Assembly: GCA_032251435.1 (NCBI GenBank)
Contig: JAVVEH010000004.1
Coordinates: 62,001 to 126,000 of the forward strand
DNA length: 64,000 bases
Direction of reading: 5' to 3'
DNA from: JAVVEH01 sp032251435
GTDB lineage: Bacteria; Verrucomicrobiota; Lentisphaeria; Oligosphaerales; MVZH01
In this document: positions 52,039-59,622 of the stretch, piece after piece
How the letters are laid out: each line of letters begins with the position of its first letter
Numbering within the stretch: the stretch's first letter is position 1
Notes under the pieces: generated by a model
What the model was told of the DNA's origin: nothing
Databases searched by the model: none
The model's input: only the letters and a program-made list of their open reading frames with translations
Made by a program: the position numbers and the translations under genes

Positions 52039-53967
52039 TCACTTTTTCATCCGATGCATTTGCATTTCCATCAAATCCGCCTCAACCTGCTGACGAATCG
52101 TTTCCCCTTCGGTGGAGATTTTCATGTCTGAATCAAATTTCACATCAAAGGAATACTGGAAGGCGGTCGCCTTTGAGCCGGAAGAAGCCGGTGGAAGCGT
52201 CATATCCCAGCGGAGAATCCCCTTGGCGTATTCAAACTCACGATATTCCTCATCGTTTGACAGCCTGTCCGCACCTTGCTTCAAGGTGATTTTCAGCCCC
52301 TCGTTTTTAGTGACCGGGATCCGGTCCAGCAAGCGGATGTCAACCGCTGTGTCCATGTAGTTGTCCACGGTGAACTCATAGGTGTAGGTCTCCGTACGAC
52401 GGCCCCACCCCTTGTCCCCGGTTTTATCTTTCAGCTCCCGGGAGCATTTCAACTGGGGCTCTGAGCCAAAGCCGAGGGACAGCATTTGCCCGCTGACGGT
52501 CAAGGGCAGGTTGCCGGATCCCACGTATTGGCCGTCAATAAAGGCCGAATAGCGGCCGGCCAGAAGCGGTTGATTCAAAGTGTTTTTCGCCTCCATGCCG
52601 CGGGAAACATACTCGGACAGCAGCGGCACGGCCTCATAGAACAACAGTCCCTCCACCGGCGCGGTCAAAATCCGGACCATTTGATTGTCCCGCCGCGACG
52701 CCAGAGTGACGGTATCCGGAATTTGATATTCCACCGCGATCCCCGCGCCCGCCCGTTTGGCGGCCTGATACCAATTTTTCAACACGTCTTTCCGATTGTT
52801 AAACTCTAAGCTCTGGCGATTAACCGCCATGTCATTTAATTTGAAGTTGTAATCAGAATATGCCTTTCCCCCGCCTTTTATCTGTTGGAACTCAGCGTTT
52901 AACATCACTTGTTTCGCCTTGTTGTCCACCAGCAGATTTCCCCCGCTAATACTCCCCACCGTCGACGAAGGCTGCTCATCAGACGGGACCAACCGCACCC
53001 ACATGGGCGCCAGCATGGGGATGTCCGCGTTCATGTTCGGTGTGGCGGTGGATAGTGTCAGCCTCACACTGTTCCAGTCTTCCCCCGTTAATTGCTGCAC
53101 ATGAGCCAAGTATTCGACCTCCAATTTTTCGGCGGCCGCTTTTTCGATCCGCATATTGTAGGTCGGATTCCATCCTGATCCATTCACGAGATAGTGCAAC
53201 ACCAACGTCCCGTTCCCCGCTTTTTTCTTGGCCACATAGACCATGGCTTTCCGCAATATTTTTTGGGGCGGGCTTAATTGTTCGCGTTGTTGAGCTACCG
53301 GAGAATTATTGCCTTGATTCCCCATAAAACCGCCTTGATAACCCAACTTCGCGAGTTTCTCATTCAGGGCATCGGCTTGCTCATTGAGCTCCCGCTCTTT
53401 TCGGGTCAGTTCCAGAGAAGCCGCGGCCATCTCTTTCTGCTGAGCGAAGATAAAAGCCGTCATCGTCTCAATGGTTTCAAAATCAAAACCGGTTTGGGTC
53501 AGGGTGTCTTTGGTCAAAGCCGTGGCCGAGGGACCTAATTCGGCCAGATACCGCGTTTCCAACTGTTGAATAAACCGCGCTTTTGTCCGGATCAACTCAC
53601 GTTCCGGCTGGAGTTCCTCAAGAGCGATGCGGATCGTTTTCAGTTCTTTACGGGTTTTTGACGCCTCATCCTTTTTGTCATCATCCTCTTGAGTCACATA
53701 CTCAGTGAGAAATCGAACCGACCGGATATTCAGCGCGTCCGATGTGGCGAAGAGACTGTCCGGTTGAATCGTGGCCGGCAAATTCTCCACCACCACCGCC
53801 AGTTCACCCGTTTCGTCCCCCACGGTCACTTGCCTCGACACCATGGCTTGATTCCGGTAGAGCGTGACGGCAGAGATGTCACTTTTGCCGGTCACTTCAA
53901 CAACTTGAGCGGATAGACCCGCGCTCAAAACAAATAGAACAATACCTGCCGCGTATAACGATTTCAT
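52039..53967 (-). CDS. Secreted DUF4140/DUF4139-domain protein (MuiA-like)
   Basis: The 642-aa product has a signal peptide (SLYAAGIVLFVLSAGLSAQ) and a DUF4140-type N-terminus (ISAVTLYRNQAMVSRQVTV ... LPATIQPDSLFA). A coiled coil (about 90-220, with TRKERELNEQADALNEKLAKL) and a DUF4139 domain follow (LHYLVNGSGWNPTYNMRI, LTLSTATPNMNADIPMLAPM, TYEFTVDNYMDTAVDIRLLDRIPV). This is the MuiA-type architecture of an extracytoplasmic protein. The preferred ATG at 53967 has AGGA nearby, and ATG 53988 is weaker. It sits between the two VWA genes. Confidence 0.87.
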   Translation of the reverse strand: MKSLYAAGIVLFVLSAGLSAQVVEVTGKSDISAVTLYRNQAMVSRQVTVGDETGELAVVVENLPATIQPDSLFATSDALNIRSVRFLTEYVTQEDDDKKDEASKTRKELKTIRIALEELQPERELIRTKARFIQQLETRYLAELGPSATALTKDTLTQTGFDFETIETMTAFIFAQQKEMAAASLELTRKERELNEQADALNEKLAKLGYQGGFMGNQGNNSPVAQQREQLSPPQKILRKAMVYVAKKKAGNGTLVLHYLVNGSGWNPTYNMRIEKAAAEKLEVEYLAHVQQLTGEDWNSVRLTLSTATPNMNADIPMLAPMWVRLVPSDEQPSSTVGSISGGNLLVDNKAKQVMLNAEFQQIKGGGKAYSDYNFKLNDMAVNRQSLEFNNRKDVLKNWYQAAKRAGAGIAVEYQIPDTVTLASRRDNQMVRILTAPVEGLLFYEAVPLLSEYVSRGMEAKNTLNQPLLAGRYSAFIDGQYVGSGNLPLTVSGQMLSLGFGSEPQLKCSRELKDKTGDKGWGRRTETYTYEFTVDNYMDTAVDIRLLDRIPVTKNEGLKITLKQGADRLSNDEEYREFEYAKGILRWDMTLPPASSGSKATAFQYSFDVKFDSDMKISTEGETIRQQVEADLMEMQMHRMKK

Positions 53968-54020
53968 GGTTCCTGACTCCTGTTTCATTCTTGTTGCGAT
54001 CGGGAAAACTCGGTTTCCGG

Positions 54021-55379
54021 CTATTTCCCTTTCCGTAATGGTTTATTCTGCTTGTAGAACTGGCCGTTCAAGTCCTGGAACGACTCGCCTTTCAACACTT
54101 TGCGGTTATCAAAACTGCCGCGGCGCTGATTTTCAGCCATTTCTTTTTCATGCGCGAGATTCCGGGCCACCTCGGCGGCCAGCGTTTGATCACCCGTCTT
54201 TTGGGCGGCTTCTTCCAACTGCCGGGTGGATTCGCTCAGAATCTTCTGGGCGACATCCCAGTTGCCCTGATCCGCCTGTTCAATGGCTTGCTGCTTCATC
54301 ACCGCGTTGTTCACCAGAGAGACATCCCGGCCCACATCTTGATTATAACTGGCTTCCACCACCTGGATGTCCGCGCTGGTCACGGCGCTGACCGTCCGGG
54401 TCAGGGTCAAATTTTCTCCGGAAAAGGCGTCTTGATAACTCATGCGGATCGATGCCAGGTCAATCCGCTCCGCCGCTTTTTTGGGCGGCACGCTCACCTG
54501 GATGATCAGTGATTTCTCATGCCCCCCGTAAACCTGATTGAAGTAGACCGCCATTTTATTGTCGACCACTTTGCAGTCGCGCCCCAGAACCCCCACGGGA
54601 ACAACGCCGTCGGGAAACTCAATGTGGATGGTTAACGCCTTCGCTGTCACCCTGAGAGCGGCTCCCATTTCCTGAGTGAAAATCAACGGCAGGTCATGAC
54701 TGTTTTCGACAAAATAGAAATGTCCGTCACTGGCCTGCGACAGGGCGGTCATCAGATCCTCATTGTAATCGCCGCCCACCCCGATGGTGCTGACCGATAT
54801 GCCTTCTTTGATCAGCGAAGCGCCGAAGCCGCCCAGTTCCTTCGGGGCGCAGGGACCAACATTGGCCAGGCCGTCAGACAGGACGATCATGCGATTCACA
54901 TACTCCTCCGAACGATGCTTGCGAATCTCGTTGGCCCCCAGCGCCACGCCGGCGAATAACGCGGTGTTGCCATCGGCCTGGATGGCTCTGATCATTTTCT
55001 CTATCCCCGCTTTATCCCCGGCTTTCCGCGCGGGAATGAGGGTGCGGGCCTGGCTGTCATAGGTCACCAGGGAAAAGTAATCATCCTCACCGAGCATTCT
55101 CAGCGCGGTGACCGCGGCTTCTTTGGCGTTCTCTAACTTCCCCCGAGTCGTCATGGAGCCGGACTTATCCAACACCACAGCCAAATTTATGTTCACCCGG
55201 GGAGTTTGCGATTCGGTTTCAAGTTCCGGGGTCATGACACTGATCTTGAGCATCGCCTCTTTCGCGGTCTCCGCCGGAATCACCTCTTCCTGGAGTTCCG
55301 CCGTCAACGTCAGCCGCGCGCCTTGCGCCACGAAACAAATCACCCATCCTGTGAGAATAAAAAGCGACAATTTTTTCAC
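54021..55379 (-). CDS. Secreted VWA-domain protein, first gene of the envelope cluster
   Basis: From GTG 55379 (GGAG 8 bases upstream) the 452-aa product has a signal peptide (LSLFILTGWVICFVAQGA). A VWA domain follows: metal-ion site NINLAVVLDKSGSMTTRG (near 70), DGNTALFAG and VLSDGLANVG. A C-terminal beta region and a helical tail (QQAIEQADQGNWDVAQKILSESTRQLEEA) complete it. The YfbK-like ordering of a VWA domain followed by a repeat-like helical tail suggests a secreted or surface scaffold. It opens the seven-gene operon behind a promoter at 55486-55514. Confidence 0.88.
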   Translation of the reverse strand: MKKLSLFILTGWVICFVAQGARLTLTAELQEEVIPAETAKEAMLKISVMTPELETESQTPRVNINLAVVLDKSGSMTTRGKLENAKEAAVTALRMLGEDDYFSLVTYDSQARTLIPARKAGDKAGIEKMIRAIQADGNTALFAGVALGANEIRKHRSEEYVNRMIVLSDGLANVGPCAPKELGGFGASLIKEGISVSTIGVGGDYNEDLMTALSQASDGHFYFVENSHDLPLIFTQEMGAALRVTAKALTIHIEFPDGVVPVGVLGRDCKVVDNKMAVYFNQVYGGHEKSLIIQVSVPPKKAAERIDLASIRMSYQDAFSGENLTLTRTVSAVTSADIQVVEASYNQDVGRDVSLVNNAVMKQQAIEQADQGNWDVAQKILSESTRQLEEAAQKTGDQTLAAEVARNLAHEKEMAENQRRGSFDNRKVLKGESFQDLNGQFYKQNKPLRKGK

Positions 55380-55485
55380 ACCCGCGTCTCCACATGTGTT
55401 TAGGTGTCGTAACCTGATTAATTCATCAACCTTTCGCGGTCCCTGAATGAATCCAAGGACCCCTGACCGAAAGCATGATCCTAAC

Positions 55486-55514
55486 CTTATCCCCCAACGT
55501 GTCACCTTTGTCAA
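55486..55514 (-). promoter_or_regulatory. Candidate promoter of the VWA/DUF4139/two-component operon
   Basis: On the minus strand TTGACA (55509-55514), a 17-base spacer and GATAAG (55486-55491) lie about 107 bases before the first gene's GTG. Confidence 0.6.
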
Positions 55515-55927
55515 AACGATGCAAAACAATTGTAAAAAGATTGTCAAACCAGGCGGGGAGAGAATGTAGCGCATGCGGAACCCGCGCGCCACAGCGCGTC
55601 GGCGGCTTCCGTATCCCGGTTCTTAGAGTGGATGCGCGGGGCTTCCCAAACCCAATCTGGGCTCACAACAATCCACCCATCTCTGGAAAGTGTTGCCACA
55701 TGCTTGAAGTGCGCAGCATTTTGGATACGGTATAGCTGATGATTGCAAGATGTCCCTTATCAGAGTCTGGTTAAAATGTTTCCCGCGGAGCGACTCGCTC
55801 AGAGACGCGACACCCAGTTTGAAATACTCCTTGACCCATTGCTTGTCAGGGACTGGCATTCGATGACGATGAAGAAGAAAGTGAAGAGGATTCCTTCGGG
55901 ACCAACCCGTTGACATTGACCTCCGGC
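55515..55927. other. Intergenic region between the VWA cluster and the U32 peptidase gene
   Basis: About 410 bases without a convincing gene. A minus-strand frame of 97 codons (55623-55916) lacks a ribosome site and any recognisable motif. The last 95 bases are open in the frame of the U32 peptidase gene from 55835 and encode an acidic stretch, but contain no standard start. Confidence 0.4.
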
Positions 55928-57163
55928 ATGCGCGAAATCACTCCCAAATCCAAACCTGAACTCCTAGCGCCCGTCCAGGATTTCACCAATCTAACCTGCG
56001 CGGTCAATAACGGCTGTGACGCGGTGTATTTCGGGCTGGATGTCTTGAACATGCGCCAGGCCGCCCGCAATTTCACTGTCGATGACCTGCCGGAGATCGC
56101 CGCCCGTTGCGCCCCGCGCGGGATCAAAAAATACCTGACGTTAAATGTCACCCTCTTTGACCATGACCGCCCCACCGCCGAGCGATTGCTTGACGCCGCG
56201 GCGGGCCGCGTCGACGCGGTGATTTGTTGTGATCCGGGGGTCATCCACCTGTGCCGGGCCCGGGGTATCCCGTTTCACATCTCCACCCAGGCGTCCGTCT
56301 CCAACAGCCTGTCGGCCGAGTTTTACCGCTCACTGGGGGCGGAACGCATTGTCCTCGCCCGCGAATGCGCGTTAGAAGACATTCGCGGCATCCGCGAAAC
56401 CGTGGATATCGAACTGGAGACCTTTGTTCACGGCGCCATGTGCGTGAGCTATTCCGGCCGCTGTTTTCTCTCCCAGTTCACCTCGGGCAAATCCGGTAAC
56501 CGCGGAGCGTGTCTGCAGAACTGCCGCCGCCGCTACCGGGTCATTGATGAAACCGACCCCGAAAACGAGTTTGAACTGGGATCCGATTTTATCATGTCGG
56601 CCAAAGATCTGTGCGCCCTGCCCTTTCTCGATAAACTGATTGAGGCCGGGATCCATTCGTTTAAAATTGAAGGCCGCAACCGCAACCCCCAATATGTCGC
56701 CGAAACCACCGCCTGCTACCGCGAGGCCATCGACAGTTATTTCTCCGGCACGTTTGATGATGACCGCAAGACCACTCTCGTCAAGCGCCTTAAAAAGGTT
56801 TATAACCGTCAATTCTCCAGTGGTTTTTACATGGGTCGGCCGATTGAGACATTCAGCCGGGTGGACGGCAGTGTCGCGGAGCTGCAAAAACGTTTTGTGG
56901 GGGTGGTCCGCAATTATTTCGCCAAAATCGGTGTCGCCGAAATACTTGTTCAAGACAGCGTGTTCTCCGCCGGAGATCTGCTGGCCATCGAAGGCCCCAC
57001 CACGGGTCTGGTTCAATTCACCGCGGAATCCCCCCGGCAGGACGAACGCCCCGTCAAAGAAGTCGCCCGCGGGCTGGTGACACTTAAAGTCCCCGCCCGG
57101 GTCCGGACCAATGACCGCGTGTTCCGGCTGGACAGACGCGTCACATTCAACAACGGACGCTGA
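55928..57163 (+). CDS. U32-family peptidase-like protein
   Basis: The 411-aa product carries the U32 signature HGAMCVSYSGRCFLSQFTSG followed by NRGACLQNCRR (about 165-200), whose four Cys are typical of the family. It begins KPELLAPVQDFTNLTCAVNNGCDAVYFG and has a C-terminal barrel. U32 members include RNA-hydroxylating and collagenase-like proteins, and activity cannot be read from the sequence. ATG 55928 is the likely start; TTG 55910 and an acidic in-frame extension upstream are alternatives. Confidence 0.9.
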   Translation: MREITPKSKPELLAPVQDFTNLTCAVNNGCDAVYFGLDVLNMRQAARNFTVDDLPEIAARCAPRGIKKYLTLNVTLFDHDRPTAERLLDAAAGRVDAVICCDPGVIHLCRARGIPFHISTQASVSNSLSAEFYRSLGAERIVLARECALEDIRGIRETVDIELETFVHGAMCVSYSGRCFLSQFTSGKSGNRGACLQNCRRRYRVIDETDPENEFELGSDFIMSAKDLCALPFLDKLIEAGIHSFKIEGRNRNPQYVAETTACYREAIDSYFSGTFDDDRKTTLVKRLKKVYNRQFSSGFYMGRPIETFSRVDGSVAELQKRFVGVVRNYFAKIGVAEILVQDSVFSAGDLLAIEGPTTGLVQFTAESPRQDERPVKEVARGLVTLKVPARVRTNDRVFRLDRRVTFNNGR

Positions 57164-57228
57164 ATGAGCGTGACCCGACCAATTAAAACGGATGCATCCG
57201 GGACGGACGCGCTCCAGCGCCGTTCGCA

Positions 57229-57257
57229 CGGGCAAAACCGGATGCATGGTGTATAAT
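57229..57257 (+). promoter_or_regulatory. Candidate promoter for deoB
   Basis: A perfect TATAAT (57252-57257) lies 45 bases before the deoB start. The -35 position 17 bases upstream is weak (GGGCA-like). Confidence 0.45.
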
Positions 57258-57302
57258 TAAAGGCGATGCCACGTCAACCCCGGATGCCAACCGGACTTTT
57301 TT

Positions 57303-58496
57303 ATGACTCACATGAATCCTCCGCGAGTTATCTTAATTGTTTTGGACGGTGTCGGAGTCGGGGCGCTGCCAGACGCGGCGGACTACGGTGACGCGGGCAA
57401 CGACACCCTGGGCAACTTATCCCAGGCGGTCGGCGGTCTGCGTCTGCCGCGTTTGGAATCGATGGGCCTGGGCCATCTCACGGCGGTACTCGGCGTTCCC
57501 CCCTGCCCCGCCGCGATCGGCGGCTTTGGCACATGCCGGGAACTCTCCGCCGGGAAGGACAGTATCTCGGGGCATTGGGAACTGATGGGCGTGGTCACAG
57601 AGCGCCCGTTTCCCGTCTATCCCGATGGCTTTCCCGCTGATCTTCTAAAGACGTTCACCCGCCTGACCGGGCATGAGACCTTGTTCGGCAAACCCGCCAG
57701 CGGCACGGAGATTATCAACCGGCTCGGCCAAGAACACCGGCGCACCGGCGCGCTCATCGTTTACACATCGGCGGATTCGGTCTTTCAAATCGCCGCCCAT
57801 GAGGATGTCGTGCCGGTGGCGGAATTATACAGGGTCTGCGCCGTAGCCCGGGAGTTTCTGCGCGGCGAACACGGCGTGGCCCGGGTGATCGCCAGACCTT
57901 TCACCGGCGAACCCGGCGCGTTCACTCGCACGCCCGGTCGACATGATTACGCGCTGGCACCCCCACCGCATGTGCTGGACGCGTTAACCGCGGCGGAGAT
58001 CCCCGTCACCGGCATTGGCAAAATTGATGACCTGTACGCCCACCGCGGGATTAGCAAAGTCATCACCACTGTGGATAACCAGGATGGCATGGAAAAAACC
58101 CGCGCTGAATTGAACGTCACTCCACACGGCTTGATCATGACCAACCTGATCCAGTTTGATCAGGACTGGGGACACCGCAATGATTGTGAAGGATTTAAAC
58201 AGGGATTGGAATCGTTTGACCGCTGGCTGGGAGACTTTTTTCAAGCGATGAGCGCTCGGGACACGGTCATCATCACCGCCGACCACGGGGTTGATCCGAC
58301 CACGGCATCCACCGACCATTCCCGGGAACACGTCCCGTTTTTGATCGCCGGCCCCCGGGTGCCGGGTCACGAGACTCTAGGTGAAAGAGGATCCTTCGCC
58401 GATGTCGGAGCGACCGTGGCGAAACTGTTTGGTCTGCCCCGCCCGCGGGCGGGCAGCCCCATTCCTCTCACTTCTGACGCGAAGAATATCCATTAG
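57303..58496 (+). CDS. deoB: Phosphopentomutase
   Basis: DeoB interconverts ribose (or deoxyribose) 1-phosphate and 5-phosphate in nucleoside catabolism. The 397-aa product has the metal-binding pattern of the alkaline phosphatase superfamily: RVILIVLDGVGVGALPDA, AGNDTLGNL, SGHWELMG, PTGTEI-like KPASGTEII and VYTSADSVFQIAAHE. C-terminal motifs are IGKIDDLY, VIITADHGVDPTT and STDHSREHVPFLI. Length is standard for the cytoplasmic enzyme. It is a single gene with its own -10 box. ATG 57312 (MNPPRV) is an alternative start. Confidence 0.95.
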   Translation: MTHMNPPRVILIVLDGVGVGALPDAADYGDAGNDTLGNLSQAVGGLRLPRLESMGLGHLTAVLGVPPCPAAIGGFGTCRELSAGKDSISGHWELMGVVTERPFPVYPDGFPADLLKTFTRLTGHETLFGKPASGTEIINRLGQEHRRTGALIVYTSADSVFQIAAHEDVVPVAELYRVCAVAREFLRGEHGVARVIARPFTGEPGAFTRTPGRHDYALAPPPHVLDALTAAEIPVTGIGKIDDLYAHRGISKVITTVDNQDGMEKTRAELNVTPHGLIMTNLIQFDQDWGHRNDCEGFKQGLESFDRWLGDFFQAMSARDTVIITADHGVDPTTASTDHSREHVPFLIAGPRVPGHETLGERGSFADVGATVAKLFGLPRPRAGSPIPLTSDAKNIH

Positions 58497-58524
58497 TTGA
58501 CTTGCGCCGGGACATAAATAGTAT
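58497..58524 (+). promoter_or_regulatory. Candidate promoter for the secreted coiled-coil gene
   Basis: TTGACT (58497-58502), a 16-base spacer and TAGTAT (58519-58524) lie about 90 bases before the start. A TATATG a few bases further on is an alternative -10. Confidence 0.35.
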
Positions 58525-58615
58525 ATGGTTCATGCACGGAAAAAACTTTATGTCTTCCTCCATTCACGGCGACAGCTGAGACAGAATACGTAAAATGATT
58601 AGTAAGGAGCTTCAC

Positions 58616-59458
58616 ATGCGCGCGCAATTTTTAAGTCTTTCTCTTATTTTCATCCTGCTTGGAACCGCTTTCGCCAGCTTGGCTGAAGAGGCGCCCGGGG
58701 AACTTTGGATCAGCGGCTATTCCAAATATATGGAAGGGCTTGAAGTGGAGAAAGCCGGCAATGACGCCTTAGCTTTACGCCTGTTCCGCGACGCGGCCAG
58801 GGACATGCAGACGATCAAGAGCGAACATCCCGAGTGGAAGGCGGATGTCGTCACCTTCCGTCTGGAAAAATGCCATCGGAAAATCGACGTGTTAAACACC
58901 AAGTTGACCGAGCGTCAAAGTGACCTGTCCAAGGATAAGCTGATCACCTTGAACCAAACTCTGCAGACGCAAATCTCGGATTTGGAACAACAAGTCGCCG
59001 CCGCTCTGGAGAAAGCGGAAGCCGCGCGAAGTGTCGCCCCGCTTGTCCCCGTCGAGCCCCCGACACACATCGTGCCGGAGCCAATTGTCGCCGACGACAA
59101 AGCCCTCACGGAACTCCAGTCGGAAAACGATATGCTGAAAGCCGAAGTGAGCCGGTTGAAAGAGCACGTCGCGGCGGGTGAAAACGCGCTGAAAGAGGCT
59201 AATAAAGAAATCGCCAAAGGTGAAAAACTGCGGAAAGACATCCGTGATCTGAACGGCATCGCCGCGGATTTAGAGGCGAACTTATCCGCGATGGCGGACG
59301 AAAAAGCCGCCGTTCGGGCGCAAGTCAAACAGCTCCGCGACGAACGCCGGGAAATGGCTGACAAGCTGGAAGTTCTCAGCAAGCAAGTCAGCGCGCTGCA
59401 AGCGGACAGCGCGGCCCTGCGTCAACAAAACGACGCCTTGCGCCAGCAAATCAAATAG
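58616..59458 (+). CDS. Secreted coiled-coil protein, short paralogue
   Basis: The 280-aa product has a signal peptide (LSLSLIFILLGTAFASLAEE), then an N-terminal domain of about 75 residues (WISGYSKYMEGLEVEKAGNDALALRLFRDAARDMQTIKSEHPEWK). The rest is long coiled coil. The N-terminal domain matches the next gene's (W-x-x-G-Y-x-K ... A-L-x-L-x-x-x-A ... P-x-W), so the two are paralogues. TAAGGAG lies 7 bases before ATG 58616. Its role is unknown; an envelope scaffold is likely. Confidence 0.8.
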   Translation: MRAQFLSLSLIFILLGTAFASLAEEAPGELWISGYSKYMEGLEVEKAGNDALALRLFRDAARDMQTIKSEHPEWKADVVTFRLEKCHRKIDVLNTKLTERQSDLSKDKLITLNQTLQTQISDLEQQVAAALEKAEAARSVAPLVPVEPPTHIVPEPIVADDKALTELQSENDMLKAEVSRLKEHVAAGENALKEANKEIAKGEKLRKDIRDLNGIAADLEANLSAMADEKAAVRAQVKQLRDERREMADKLEVLSKQVSALQADSAALRQQNDALRQQIK

Positions 59459-59555
59459 CCCCCCGTCCGGTCGTTGGTGGCGTTTTTGTGATGGACCGCG
59501 GGACAGCGCCGTCGGCTCAATAAAGACGCGGGGGTGTTTTCAGAAAAGACACCAT

Positions 59556-59592
59556 AGCTCCGGGGAAGGCGCGGCCACCCTGGGGCTTTTTT
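59556..59592 (+). terminator. Intrinsic terminator between the coiled-coil genes
   Basis: AGCTCCGGGG (59556-59565) pairs with CCCTGGGGCT (59578-59587, two G-T pairs) and is followed by five T residues. A second hairpin GGTGTTTT/AAAAGACACC lies just upstream (59533-59553). Confidence 0.75.
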
Positions 59593-59622
59593 GATTATGA
59601 CGGGAACACACAGGTTTTTCTC

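Noticed and set aside
55623..55916. 97-codon minus-strand frame as a gene
   Set aside because: No ribosome site, no recognisable motif, and it lies in an intergenic region; coding potential looks low.
55835..55927. Acidic N-terminal extension of the U32 protein
   Set aside because: The frame is open but has no ATG, GTG or ribosome site before TTG 55910, and U32 proteins normally begin near residue MREITPKSKPEL.
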